Origin: Candidula unifasciata
Taxonomy: Eukaryota > Mollusca > Gastropoda > Stylommatophora > Geomitridae
Length of the DNA: 64,000 nt
Direction: 5' to 3'
NCBI GenBank assembly: GCA_905116865.2
Contig: CAJHNH020000846.1
Location: 626,869-690,868, forward strand
The notes under the pieces are model-generated. The model saw only the letters and a program-made list of their open reading frames with translations, did no database searches and was not told the origin of the DNA. Of this stretch, positions 27,001 through 33,199 are shown in pieces. Position 1 is the stretch's first letter; every line of letters begins with the position of its first letter. The translations under genes were made by a program, and so were the position numbers.

Positions 27001-30000
27001 GAATATCAAAAAAGGAGAGATACAAAATGAAGCAGTACTCATTGAGACATATAAAAATAGTTCAGTCCTCATTGAGACATATAAAAATAGTTCAGTCCTC
27101 AGTGAAACATATAAAAATAGTTCAGTCCTCATTGAGACATAAAAAAATAGTTCAGTCCTCATTGAGACATATAAAAATAGTTCAGTCCTCATTGAGACAT
27201 ATAAAAATAGTTCAGTCCTCATTGAGACATATAAAAATAGTTCAGTCCTCATTGAGACATAAAAATAGTTCAGTCCTCATTGATACATATAAAAATAGTT
27301 AAGTCTTCATTGAGACATATGGGGAAACATGAAAGCCCACGCTTACCGGCGCGGCACATGATGAAGAAACAAGAGAAATAACAACCACTGGTAACAACAG
27401 TAATTCATTTCAAGACAAAGAAGATAGCACATCCTGAGAAGGAGTCAGCACAGACAGGCACTGAAACTAGAAACAAACGGACTGTGAAACAAGAAAGTTC
27501 AAGAGAAACTAAAAAGAACACTGGTGAGAGAAGTCAAAGGTATGGGACTGGATTCCATCTATGATACTCAAAGGAATGCACAAGATAAAATATAATAGAG
27601 GAGTAGGCTGCAAGCTCTATTTCACATGTAATGACAAAACAGGATTATGACATTTATGATAATAAAAGCAAATCACCATACAATGCTTGTTCTCCAAAAA
27701 AAAAGTTTTTCTCTATGTAAATAAATACAGTAAAGCCTCAGGTCGGTAACAGACATAAAATAGAAATAATAATAACAGACGAAGTCAAAGTAAAGTATTT
27801 CTCTTCATGCCTCAATGAGTGTAGTGCAGGCACCAGATGTTTTACAAACAAGCCAGCATTCAATAAGTGATGTGATCAATACACTGGTAGCTGTTAGCAG
27901 GCCATCTCCTGCAACTGACTGACTGACTTTTTACTCCACTAGGACATCACACCCAGCGATAAACACCCGGTGACACAAGTGCCAGCATTCGGGGAGCATC
28001 CCCCATGCAGAGGTCCCAGAAACCCTGTTCAACCTTTAGGTTTTATTAGGGCCCTGGGCAACAACCAGGGTGGGGCTCCAAAATAACCACTTCCTGTCAC
28101 TCACTTGAGACTGGATTTACCTGACAGCCATGCAACATACCACATGTGTTCTATTAGTATATACATAGCATACATTTCTTAACTACCTTCATCCCAATTA
28201 TTTACTACTACAATCCATTCTCCCTCTTCTTTGTGTTCACCAGCTGTTAACTCTAGCAGAAGTTCTGGTTGTTCGTCCACTTCTTGACTTTGGTCTAGTT
28301 CCAGAACCTGAATGTTATACACACCTTCGTTTCACAGATCTGACCCACACCTGCAGACTGTTGGTTGCTTGCCTCTCAGGCTATTGCACTCCAACTTTGA
28401 AGGAAGCACCCAATTAGTCAACTCTTACGAGTCTTGTTTTCCCCATAATGGGGCCCTGGAACCCACACATGCAGACTGTTGGTTGCTTGCCTCTCAGGCT
28501 ATTGCACTCCAACTTTGAAGGAAGCACCCAATTAGTCAACTCTTACGAGTCTTGTTTCCCCATAATGGGGCCCTGGAACCCACACATGCAGACTGTTGGT
28601 TGCTTGCCTCTCAGGCTATTGCACTCCAACTTTGAAGGAAGCACCCAATTAGTCAACTCTTGCGAGTCTTGTTTCCCCCATAATGGGGCCCTGGAACCCA
28701 CACATGCAGACTGTTGGTTGCTTGCCTCTCAGGCTATTGCACTCCAACTTTGAAGGAAGCACCCAATTAGTCAACTCTTACGAGTCTTGTTGTCCCCATA
28801 ATGGGGCCCTGGAACCCCCACAGGGACAACTCATTCTATTCCAGCTTTAAAATTTAACTTCTTCTTTGTAATGTCTCTATTATTTTAACTCACCGAGACT
28901 CTGTTTTTTAGCTTTGGAGTTTACACATTTCGGGATACAATATTTCAGTGAAAAGTGCTTGCAATTGTAAGAGTGAAGTGGCATATGCACGATTTCTTTT
29001 GATCTCAAAAGTAACCAGGATGTCTATAAAGTGTTTCTGACATCAATGAACCATAACTTTATTTAATCAATGAGACCACCCCCTCCCCCTTTTTTCCTCC
29101 CCAATCCACATTTAATCCAAAGTCCCTGTATTGGATTTTTATCAACTTAATTATTGTATACACTCAAGTAGACACAGCAATGGGAACTGCAGTAGTATGG
29201 TGGTTACAGGTTCACTTGCCGGCACAAAGACCTTGGGTTTGAAGCTACATCTTGCCGGATGTTTTTGTGTTTTTTTACCCCAGCTCTGAGGTAACCCCAG
29301 TCTAAAATGGTACCAGGTAATGTCTTGGGAAGTAAAGGCAGCCAGCATGATGTTTACCACAATATTCACTGAGTGCCAACTGGTTTATAAAAAAATGAGT
29401 CTAGTGTAGCAGGTACATTTTAAAAGGGGGGGGGGGGGGGGGGGAAAGAAAAGAAGAGGAGACATTAGACATATAAAAGTAGAGAGAGACAGACAATAAA
29501 AAAAACAGTTAAAGGATAAATGAGAGGACAAAAGGTTCTTCTATGTGGAGAGTGTAGTAATAAGTCTACACGGCAGATGATCAGGTAATAGTCAGTGGAG
29601 GTATAAAAGAGAGTATAGTAAAGTGGTATAAAGACTATAGCATCCAGCAGCAATACAACACCTAAACTCGACACACTGACAATGGAATAAAAGAATAACA
29701 TGTAATGTTTATTAAGGAAGGAAACTAGTCTACTATTGAATTCACCACTTTACATTGGATTTATAGACTAGGAAAATGCATTTGACAGCATTGATAGGGA
29801 ATCTCTCTGAAAAATGATGGAGCACTATGGAATCCCACAGAAAATTTTCAACTTAGTAAAGACAACGTATAAAGACATGAAATGTTGTTTCATCATGAGG
29901 GAAAGCTAACAGATACATTTTAAATAAAAACACGTCTGCGACAGGGATGTCTTTTGTCGCCTCTCTTATTTTTACTGGCTATAGACTGGATTATGAAAAC

Positions 30001-32445
30001 AGTAACTGCTAACACCAAGAATGGAATTCAGCGGACCCCTACAATACAGCTTGATGATCTGGACTTCGCTGATGACATTTCTCTTCTGTCCCATTCACGG
30101 AATCAGATGCAAGATAAATTAAATATACTTAATGCGAGATCACAGCAGCTTGGTCTGAAAATCCATAAAGGAAAGACAAAGATAATGAGAATAAATAAGG
30201 CAAATAGTAATGTGGTTTCCCTTAATGGCACCCCACTCCAAGACGTGGAGTCGTACACCTATTTGGGCAGTTATGTAGATACAAATGGAGGAACTGATAG
30301 AGATATTTAAAAAAGAATACATAAGGCAAGAGGAGCTTTCATAGCACTAGAGAATTTGTGGAGGTCAAAAGAAATTAAAAGAAATACTTAACTAAAAATT
30401 TTTTAATTCTAATGTCAAATCAGTACTTTTGTATGGGGCAAAAACATGGAGAACAACTAAGGCAATTACTAATAAATTACAGACATTCGTTAACTGGTGC
30501 CTACGCAGAATAGAGGAAATTAAATAATATGATAGAATAACTAATGTAGAGCTTTGGGAGAGAACTAAACAGGCTCCAGTGGAACAAGAGGTGAGGAAAT
30601 TACGCTGGCGCTGGATTGGACACACACTGAGAAAACAGGAGAAAAGCATAACCAGAATGTCTTTGCATTGGAACTCACAGGGGCATAGGAATAAAGGAAG
30701 GCCAAAAACACATGGAGAAGAGAGCTGGAGAATGAAGTTAGAAAGATGGGGAGGACATGGGGAGAGCTCCATGCAATGGCAAAGGATAGAACGGCTTGGC
30801 GTGAGTTGGTTGAGGGCCTATGCTCCATTGGGGGATAGAAAGGCAGAAGAAGAACTAGTCGTATATTTCAAATTACACAACCAAGATCACCTCAATACAA
30901 AGATGTTATACTAAGTTATAACCAGAGTGAGCCCAGTTGCTTCTCACATTATAAATCTTCAGATAGTTCAACAGCCTATTCTTCATTACCAATGATAGCA
31001 GAATCTACCCTACTCAGCGATAAAATAACAAGTAGCTCCTATGCCTACTCTACACCCTAACGCCGACTACAGATCTGCAACACAGTACTACCAATTAGCC
31101 AACTAGATTTACCAACTCTACAAATAATAAGCCAAATACCGACTACAATCTAGCCAACCCAGTACTTTGACTAGAAGTATCATGTAACAAATCATCAAAG
31201 AACATTTCTTGCATTACCTGGCACAGGTCACAAAGCTGACATAGGTCTGCCATGTCTCCCAACCGTTGACATCTGACCTGCCGGCTTTTGCCTCCATGGC
31301 ACTGTTCTCTCGCAGAGGCCTTCCTCCGAAACTGCTCTTACACAGAACACATCCTCAACTAACCCAAGCCTCCTGGGTTTGTAAATATGCTCTTTCCCGC
31401 CAATCCTTACTCCAAGTCGGCGACCCCCACCCCAAGAAAGTTTCCAGGCCACTTTGCTTAATCAGTAGGAAAACCCATTAAGATCTTTTGTATGTCTCAG
31501 GTACATGGCCTCAACTGAAAGCTCAGATTTCAGTTCATTTCCTGTCCTGTTAGTGACTCCAGAGTTCGTTAAACCCTTGTCTTAGTCTATCTTTCCATTT
31601 TTTTTAGGTGGCAGTTATTCCGCCACGGCCACACTAGCACCGTATGCCTGATCTGTCACCTGGATACCAGGTAAAGTAATGAGAAGTAAAAGCGGTCAAC
31701 ATGATGTTGCCCCCCCCCCCCCCCCCAGGTCTAGAAATATAGAGAACAGGGTGCTTATGATACAGGCAAGCCATTATTATGTATTCAGATTCAATAAGCA
31801 GTCAAGATGAAAAAACATATTAAATTGCAATGGTTATGTGGTTGTTTTTTTTATAGGAAAATGCAGAGAATATTGTGAATTAACAGAAAACTAAATGAGA
31901 CGGTCCCTCTTGACATAGATGCAACCCACTGTAAATCTTCCCCTAAAGCTGTTTTTAAATGTATTTCAACAAATTACCATTTTGAATGACGTCATATATA
32001 ATCTGAGTGCATCTTCCTTAATCAGTGTTTTTATGTAGATCATAAATATACTGTTCCTAATGACACAAAGATACTCAAAGAAACAATGGTAAAATTTCCG
32101 CAATTTTATATAAACCACTGTGTTTGGAAAGACACATGACAAAAACTATTCGAGGGCCAAAGCTGCACCAGACAGTATTCCATTTGGCTCACTCTCAGAA
32201 AAGCTGCGTCCCACAAAGCATGGGCTCTTTAGCCCCAGCAACTACTGGCATGCATTACTAAATAAACTGCAGTCATAAACCAACCTGCAACCCAAAAACA
32301 AATCTACAATCTTCATATGGTCAAGCACCAAAGTTACCAACATGACAGGACTTACCCCAAGTGACACTGGTAATCTTTCTGCCATTTTCAATAATGTTGG
32401 ATGTGTTTTCAGTCTGTTTAGGTAACTTTGAATGCACTTTAACAT
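59..32445 (-). CDS. PUS1: tRNA pseudouridine synthase 1 (TruA/PUS1 family), 15 exons
   Basis: PUS1 converts uridine to pseudouridine in tRNAs and some other RNAs, in nucleus and mitochondria. I assembled it by eye from splice sites. Exons in transcription order: 32445-32356, 26430-26353, 25696-25611, 17438-17272, 15310-15248, 13966-13866, 12290-12263, 10602-10524, 8238-8193, 6332-6239, 4685-4615, 3606-3562, 2853-2779, 1889-1819, 179-74 (or to 59). All introns are GT-AG, phases agree at every junction, and 1200 nt give 400 open codons. Family landmarks: GYYGVQ (exon 3), GFQTIE and catalytic RTDKGVSA (exon 4), [12 protein letters not shown] (exon 6), [11 protein letters not shown] (exon 8), VREGIEF and KGQSF..HHIRKM (exon 10), APGLGL (exon 12), DGVHEPIDW (exon 13), [10 protein letters not shown] (exon 15). 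Animal PUS1 is about 400-430 aa. Exon 15 either splices at GTATGT (68-73) into sequence beyond the window or reads four more codons to TGA at 59-61. Exon 3 could start at 25690 instead, also in frame. Confidence 0.93.
745..895 (+). repeat. dispersed repeat, copy 1 (partner at 57425-57560)
   Basis: The stretch with TTGCTTCATTT, CTACTGTAGTAT and ATATGCCAGGCAATAAAT recurs in the same order and orientation at 57425-57560. No ORF is visible. It may be the 3' part of a short element. The region 180-1010 otherwise shows nothing coding. Confidence 0.55.
1084..1160 (-). repeat. tRNA-like SINE head
   Basis: The minus strand reads GGCTGGCTGAGTGGTTA (A-box-like) followed by GGTTCGATGCC (B-box-like) at tRNA spacing. 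The sequence does not close into a clean cloverleaf, so a tRNA-derived SINE or tRNA relic is likelier than a functional tRNA. Confidence 0.55.
1190..1450 (+). repeat. 88-bp tandem duplication
   Basis: A unit beginning GGAAAAGTAATAAATTAC starts at 1242 and again at 1330 (88 bp apart), with degenerate flanking copies. The open frames through it are low-complexity artefacts. Confidence 0.6.
1481..1690 (+). repeat. tRNA-derived SINE, family A
   Basis: The copy starts GCTGCCATGGTACAGGGG, carries a GGTTCATATCC B-box, and continues into the shared tail GGTTGACCCA...GGGTACCAGGTA...CCTGGGAAGTAAAGGCAGC. Related copies: 12640-12830, 29175-29400 and 47850-48000 on plus; 6840-6995 and 9150-9420 on minus. 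Confidence 0.7.
2107..2283 (+). repeat. 14-bp minisatellite
   Basis: About 12-13 copies of CATCTCATCCCTGT, varying mainly at the last three bases. It lies in PUS1 intron 13. Confidence 0.9.
2440..2730 (-). repeat. tRNA-like SINE, family D
   Basis: The minus strand at 2650-2720 has GGCTGCGTGGTCTCGAGGCA and GGTTCAATCCT (A/B-box-like). The adjoining TCCTTTACAGGACGTTGCAG block recurs at 13440-13540 (plus) and inverted at 61660-61780. Confidence 0.6.
3697..3875 (+). repeat. 39-bp minisatellite
   Basis: About 4-5 copies of CCTGTATCTATCTCTTCTTC plus 19 further bases. Because 39 bp is 13 codons, the minus strand shows a periodic peptide with repeating FVEEEIDTG. It lies in PUS1 intron 11 and is not thought to be coding. 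Confidence 0.85.
4207..4580 (+). repeat. hAT-type MITE or fragment, partial
   Basis: It begins with the same terminal sequence, CAGGGCTATTCAAC, as the MITE at 41928-42080, followed by three short tandem copies of GTGGCC(A/C)GCGGAGGCCTAGCAA. No matching right end was found, so the limit is approximate. It contains an open stretch starting [14 protein letters not shown] of unknown meaning. Confidence 0.5.
4750..4887 (+). repeat. family-B repeat, left part (interrupted)
   Basis: It carries the family-B block CTGTAAACTC...TTCTGGTTGTTCATCCACTT...TTCCAGAACTTG...CCATTTTACAGATTTGACTTA. The right part resumes at 5887-6045. A LINE fragment separates the two. Confidence 0.75.
4888..5876 (-). mobile_element. 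LINE fragment with RNase H domain, inserted in a family-B repeat
   Basis: A 10-bp duplication ATTTGACTTA at 4878-4887 and 5877-5886 flanks the insertion. The minus strand encodes an RNase H start (DIYTDGSV) and, in another frame, [17 protein letters not shown] and EVLAVI, so the domain is split by frameshifts. The family resembles I/Jockey-like LINEs with an RNase H domain. It is 5'-truncated and inactive. Confidence 0.75.
5887..6045 (+). repeat. family-B repeat, right part
   Basis: It continues the family-B consensus with GCAAACTGTTGGTTCCTCAT and GATTAGTCACTCTTGACGAC, then a run of C. Confidence 0.7.
6840..6995 (-). repeat. SINE family A, inverted copy
   Basis: The minus strand reads the family-A tail (GGTTGACCCAGCC, GGGTACTAGGTAAAGTCCTG, GAAGTAAAGGCAGGC). 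Confidence 0.6.
6996..7170 (+). repeat. 25-bp minisatellite
   Basis: Seven copies of GCCTAATTTAACTGAATCTC plus GTGTT, with A/G variation at one site. It lies directly against the SINE copy. Confidence 0.9.
7610..7880 (+). repeat. family-B repeat, near full length
   Basis: A good reference copy. It runs from TTCGTGTTCACCAGCTGCAA through CCAGAACCTGAGTTTTGCGT, GACTGCTGGTTCCTTGCC, CAATTAGTCGACTCTTACGA, to GGTCCCGGAACCCACACGGG. Other copies: 10145-10390, 15405-15690, 28235-28830 (plus), 19075-19315, 26090-26270, 48240-48420 (minus), 50366-50465 (partial). Confidence 0.75.
8402..8428 (+). repeat. poly(G) run, 27 nt
   Basis: An uninterrupted G tract in PUS1 intron 8. Runs of this kind recur at 29427-29444, 41249-41284 and 44616-44642. 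Confidence 0.9.
8565..8890 (+). repeat. 26-bp minisatellite
   Basis: About 12-13 copies of GGGTATAAAATGTGACAAGT plus AAGTAT; some copies have lost six bases. All three minus frames stay open (Tyr/His/Ile-rich), which is a repeat artefact. Confidence 0.9.
9150..9420 (-). repeat. SINE family A, inverted copy
   Basis: The minus strand carries the GTCGACCCAGCATTGAATGT-type tail and, upstream, CATGGTGTAGCGACGAGAGG with a promoter-like head. Confidence 0.6.
9482..9990 (+). mobile_element. LINE 3' fragment, family 1 (post-RT region)
   Basis: It encodes LLYGVETWR, the [17 protein letters not shown] block, [10 protein letters not shown], and [13 protein letters not shown] followed by [14 protein letters not shown]. 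This is the typical C-terminal part of animal non-LTR retrotransposon polyproteins. It ends in a (GAA)n tail. The same family recurs at 29740-30863 and 43100-43390. Confidence 0.85.
10145..10390 (+). repeat. family-B repeat copy
   Basis: It shares CAGAACTTGAGTTTTGCGTG, GTGTGCAGACTGTTGGTTCC and the GGGGCAGTGTATGTATTATC-like end with the copy at 7610-7880. Confidence 0.7.
10646..11601 (+). mobile_element. solo LTR of an LTR retrotransposon
   Basis: The 956-bp unit begins TGTAACA and ends TGCTACA (near-perfect inverted termini). It is flanked by the 4-bp duplication ACAT (10642-10645, 11602-11605). A TATA-like box (TATAAATAG, about 10858) and a polyadenylation signal (AATAAAG, about 11375) stand in the right order for U3-R-U5. 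No internal region follows. It lies in PUS1 intron 7 and is unrelated to the LTRs at 19316 and 24059. Confidence 0.75.
11640..12130 (+). repeat. degenerate 60-90 bp tandem repeat
   Basis: The motifs GTGAATGTCATTGTAAAA, GGATGTCAGCAG and CAAACCACAGAATGA recur about six times with drift. No gene is seen here. Confidence 0.6.
12640..13040 (+). repeat. SINE family A plus attached dispersed block
   Basis: The head GCTGCCATGGTGTAGCGG and GGGTTCCGGTTCTGA box, and the tail GGGTACCAGGTAAAGTCCTA, match family A. The following block (GATCATTATGGTCTGGGGAA ... CTGCTGAAGATAGGGACGGA) recurs at 47600-47790. Confidence 0.65.
14490..14850 (+). repeat. CA/CATA-rich microsatellite tract
   Basis: About 360 bases of ACACA/CATACA simple sequence. 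It opens long Thr/His-rich frames on plus and Cys/Val-rich frames on minus. Neither is a gene. Confidence 0.85.
15405..15690 (+). repeat. family-B repeat copy
   Basis: A near-full copy, from CTTCTTCATGTCCATCGGCT to GGGTCCTGGAACCCACACAA. Confidence 0.75.
16120..16975 (+). repeat. 34-bp minisatellite, about 25 copies
   Basis: The unit is CTGAGGGAGACACTAATTAG plus TTATCTGGAGGGAC. Variant types (GAAG, GGGG, TTGAGGGG) are interspersed, which indicates higher-order duplication. It lies in PUS1 intron 4. Confidence 0.92.
16983..17155 (+). repeat. 17-bp minisatellite, about 10 copies
   Basis: The unit is CAGTCAGAAGCTGGGGA. It abuts the 34-bp array and ends about 120 bp from PUS1 exon 4. Confidence 0.9.
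17272..17438 (-). CDS. PUS1: PUS1 exon 4, catalytic exon
   Basis: The 167-nt exon is entered after TTTTATCAG and left at GTATAC. It carries GFQTIES and the [11 protein letters not shown] motif, whose Asp is the catalytic nucleophile of all TruA-type synthases. It is the longest PUS1 exon. It sits between a 17-bp minisatellite on its 3' side (intron 4) and a 50-bp minisatellite plus an LTR retrotransposon on its 5' side (intron 3). Confidence 0.95.
17745..18960 (+). repeat. dispersed repeat family C containing an expanded 50-bp array
   Basis: The flanks GTGCCCTGCTAACTAGCGTG and, after the array, AAGGCTGTCAAGAATTGTCT and GTTCCAGTTTCCTTCTT match the copy at 32505-32870. That copy holds only one divergent unit where this one has 17. 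Confidence 0.8.
17771..18620 (+). repeat. 50-bp minisatellite, 17 copies
   Basis: Seventeen units, each exactly 50 bp, starting AGCAATCATACCTCTCTACA and ending GGTATCAGTG. The differences are only a few single bases (for example TACTGCC for CACTGCC). The low divergence points to recent expansion. Confidence 0.95.
19075..19315 (-). repeat. family-B repeat, host of the LTR element
   Basis: An inverted family-B copy ending GCAGCCTGTGAACA. The rest (GAACACGAAGAAG) appears after the 3' LTR at 24750. This gives the empty-site sequence and independent support for the TSD. Confidence 0.75.
19316..20005 (+). repeat. 5' LTR
   Basis: This 690-bp repeat of 24059-24749 has lost one A near its right end (GTGTACACA against GTGTACAACA). 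The sequence right after it, from TGGATGGCCAAGCC at 20008, stands where a tRNA primer-binding site is expected; I did not assign the tRNA. Confidence 0.92.
20395..20550 (+). repeat. 21-bp tandem repeat in the retrotransposon leader
   Basis: Seven copies of GTACG(T/A)CGCCTAAGGATC plus GCA. It lies between the 5' LTR and gag. It reads as VRRLRIA repeats in one frame, but no suitable start or link to gag is visible, so it is probably a leader feature. Confidence 0.85.
21063..23039 (+). CDS. Gag-protease polyprotein of the LTR retrotransposon
   Basis: The protein has 658 aa from ATG at 21063 (start [11 protein letters not shown]). Residues about 20-180 are a highly charged Glu/Lys/Gln-rich coiled coil. 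Residues about 255-355 form a helical capsid-like block resembling a SCAN/Gag dimerisation domain ([26 protein letters not shown]). Two zinc knuckles follow: [14 protein letters not shown] (431-444, CX2CX4HX4C) and [13 protein letters not shown] (471-483, CX2CX3HX4C). A retropepsin has its catalytic D-T-G at 547-549 and a later DIILG (609-613). The frame is intact over its full length. SCAN domains are thought to derive from the Gag of Gmr1-like Gypsy elements, so that clade is my best guess. Confidence 0.85.
   Translation: MASFADFVELGRSMSLEGPELVKFAEARLKEITEREERALERQQKKIDSELKIQLLNAEKEKAEAEKGKAEAERLKLKEESEMLICVEREKAELQIRLEKEKLEAERVLKEQEIAFKREQMLQQMQENDKQQQFKDRELELSHKQQQLRFDTEIEIARVERDKMIAIKEAESKKSVEMDQLSNRDRNNGSYRPKLPFLTTNDCLHSFLDRFQETMSSAQIPETQWVARLRDLLTGTVLNTFTNLPLEDRASFQTVRQKLLASQNLTEENYRQKFKNTMPSSEKSFGDFVANVKTLFSRWTTLAQVGNSYDRLADLMIRDKILSCCSTGLFAFFQERKPPSIEEMVKLGEQYMSAHPGKSLQKESYTEPIPAASSMRVNRSHYSQNNVAQKPHTFGRAGHFRSHSYDRSRRPDRAFQKTEQSHRYFSRPRGCQYCSSWRHQSDQCQNKSYRQNDYESPTQDRRRHYDNNLKCFVCGGNHLKKFCPRVTPRQGNAVQVEDITHASHSDTVQVRVRPDIVYPALSAMPTECGLPLHFGYIGKVRSTVLRDTGANVIGVARYLVPSSAYTGRYAKCRTFGGNLEKYPLAIVKIRCPHFTGVAEVCVVNRGSPDIILGTVPGVRACTTEDIKKWNDENDTVANAVTRAQQKHIDRDRHLLRPR
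23050..23625 (+). CDS. RT connection plus RNase H remnant of pol
   Basis: The open stretch begins just after a TGA at 23047. It first shows the RT connection ([19 protein letters not shown]), then a Ty3/Gypsy-type RNase H with its acidic set: D in [13 protein letters not shown] in [12 protein letters not shown] in VITDHKSL, and D in [11 protein letters not shown]. No ATG suits it and it is out of frame with gag-pro, so expression would need frameshifting or it is dead. The conserved RT palm (YxDD box) is missing upstream. Confidence 0.8.
   Translation, partial: AIIFGSKNFYAKFIPHYSSITSVLSELTRKTMPREVFWDESCAQALSQIQRTFNNKPFLRLPNLSLDFYVSSDASNVALGAVISQMYDGTLHPCLYASRKLSDTETRYSVGEREALGIYWSIAKFSRYLIGRTFYVITDHKSLAVLNTGSVTNARILRWTLFLQTFNYTIIYRSGKENVLADYLSRFPCTS
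24059..24749 (+). repeat. 3' LTR
   Basis: The 691-bp LTR begins TGTTG and ends CAACA (perfect 5-bp inverted termini), directly followed by the TSD GAACA. Confidence 0.92.
25120..25494 (+). repeat. 50-bp minisatellite, about 7 copies
   Basis: The unit AGCAGCAGTTCAGGGAGTGG plus TGGTTGTGGAATCATATCAAACCTTCAGGT repeats with small changes. It ends about 115 bp from PUS1 exon 3. Confidence 0.9.
26090..26270 (-). repeat. family-B repeat, inverted copy
   Basis: It reads GTCGGAGTGCATCTGCCTGG, AAGGAACCAACAGTCTGCAG and GAACAACCAGAACTTTCCGC, the complement of the family-B consensus. It lies just 3' of PUS1 exon 2. Confidence 0.7.
27025..27320 (+). repeat. 30-bp minisatellite, about 10 copies
   Basis: The unit CATTGAGACATATAAAAATA plus GTTCAGTCCT is divisible by three, so both strands give periodic open frames ([20 protein letters not shown]). 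These are artefacts. It lies in PUS1 intron 1. Confidence 0.9.
28235..28830 (+). repeat. family-B repeat with internal 117-bp tandem expansion
   Basis: A family-B copy whose 3' half (GCAGACTGTTGGTTGCTTGC ... AATGGGGCCCTGGAACCCAC) occurs four times. Successive GCAGACTGTT starts lie at 28471, 28588 and 28706. Confidence 0.85.
29175..29400 (+). repeat. SINE family A copy
   Basis: The head has ATGGTGGTTACAGGTTC, then a CTTGGGTTTGAAGC box; the tail is GGTACCAGGTAATGTCTTGG and AAGTAAAGGCAGCCAGCATG. Confidence 0.65.
29740..30863 (+). mobile_element. LINE fragment, family 1 (RT palm to 3' end), degraded
   Basis: It begins with an RT motif close to [15 protein letters not shown] (interrupted by stops), then [12 protein letters not shown], the catalytic [13 protein letters not shown] box, [13 protein letters not shown] and YTYLGSYVD, and continues into the region shared with 9482-9990 ([13 protein letters not shown]). 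Several stops and frameshifts make it a pseudogene. It lies in PUS1 intron 1. Confidence 0.88.
30950..32340. other. PUS1 intron 1, no gene seen
   Basis: It contains a partial SINE family-A tail at 31600-31740 with a C run. Short frames around 31230-31480 on both strands have no recognisable domain. Confidence 0.4.
32356..32445 (-). CDS. PUS1: PUS1 first coding exon with two candidate start codons
   Basis: This exon encodes 30 residues and ends at GTAAGT in phase 0, matching exon 2. The first ATG (32445) opens a basic stretch without acidic residues, [20 protein letters not shown], typical of a mitochondrial presequence. A second in-frame ATG at codon 21 begins [10 protein letters not shown]. 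Human PUS1 is known to make mitochondrial and nuclear isoforms from alternative starts, so dual targeting here is a reasonable inference. The 5' UTR boundary was not determined. A CAG at 32473-32475 could be an acceptor for a noncoding upstream exon. Confidence 0.8.
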
Positions 32446-33190
32446 CACAGGCTTGATATATTCCTATCTGAAAATGGGGTAACATAAGAATTCATCTCCA
32501 TCATTAGGTGCCCTGCTGACTGGTGTGGCCGATCATGCCTCTTCACAATCTGCAACTGTGTGTATCAGTTTGTGTGTTGACACCCCTCCATGCAATGATA
32601 AAAGGCTGTCAAGAATTTTCTCACCTTCTCTTTTCATAGATCTTTTTTGTGGTTACAACATGTTCCAGTTTCCTTCTTCATATAATGTATGACTGTCTCT
32701 TTCTGAGGTTTGTGATACACTGTCTTTGAGGCCTCATCTCTTTAAAAATACCAGGGTTGCCCTATTTGGTTGTCCAAGGAATTCTAAGGATTAGCTGTTA
32801 AATCAGATCTCTGAGGCCTCAAGAAATGGTTTGACTTGTTTACTAATTGTCCAGGGTTGAGAACCATATGTTCAAACTGGCATGTGAGATATTTTTTCTC
32901 TAAACTTCAATGACATATTTTTTTCATAAAATCGTCATTTTATAAACATAAGAATTAGTTCACATATTTCATTTAATCATTTAAAAACAAGAAGTACACC
33001 TCTTTTCCCCTTTAACCTTCCCAGTCATGATGTACTCCAGTTTTCCCCTTCTCAAGACAAGACCAACAAATGTATATTGTCTCCTTCTGATGTCAGCAAT
33101 CAGTCGTCTTCATGAGTCAGTCACTTTCAATACATTTTCATAACTCTTTTATCTAACATAGAAGCAGCAGACAGAAATCTCACCTCCCTT
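32446..33190. promoter_or_regulatory. presumed PUS1 promoter side of the PUS1-FECH intergenic region
   Basis: This is the sequence just upstream of the PUS1 ATG. It contains a family-C copy at 32505-32870, so the proximal promoter is short or repeat-derived. No core promoter motif stands out. Confidence 0.3.
32505..32870 (+). repeat. dispersed repeat family C, unexpanded copy
   Basis: It matches 17745-18960 on both sides of a single divergent 50-bp unit. Confidence 0.75.
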
Positions 33191-33199
33191 GTTCTCTCC

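Noticed and set aside
26950..27302. Periodic frames [10 protein letters not shown] (plus) and [10 protein letters not shown] (minus)
   Set aside because: The 30-bp repeat keeps both strands open; it lies in a PUS1 intron.
31266..31481. Plus-strand frame starting like a mitochondrial presequence ([19 protein letters not shown])
   Set aside because: No downstream gene joins it, it lies in PUS1 intron 1, and FECH already has a matching first exon at 38456.
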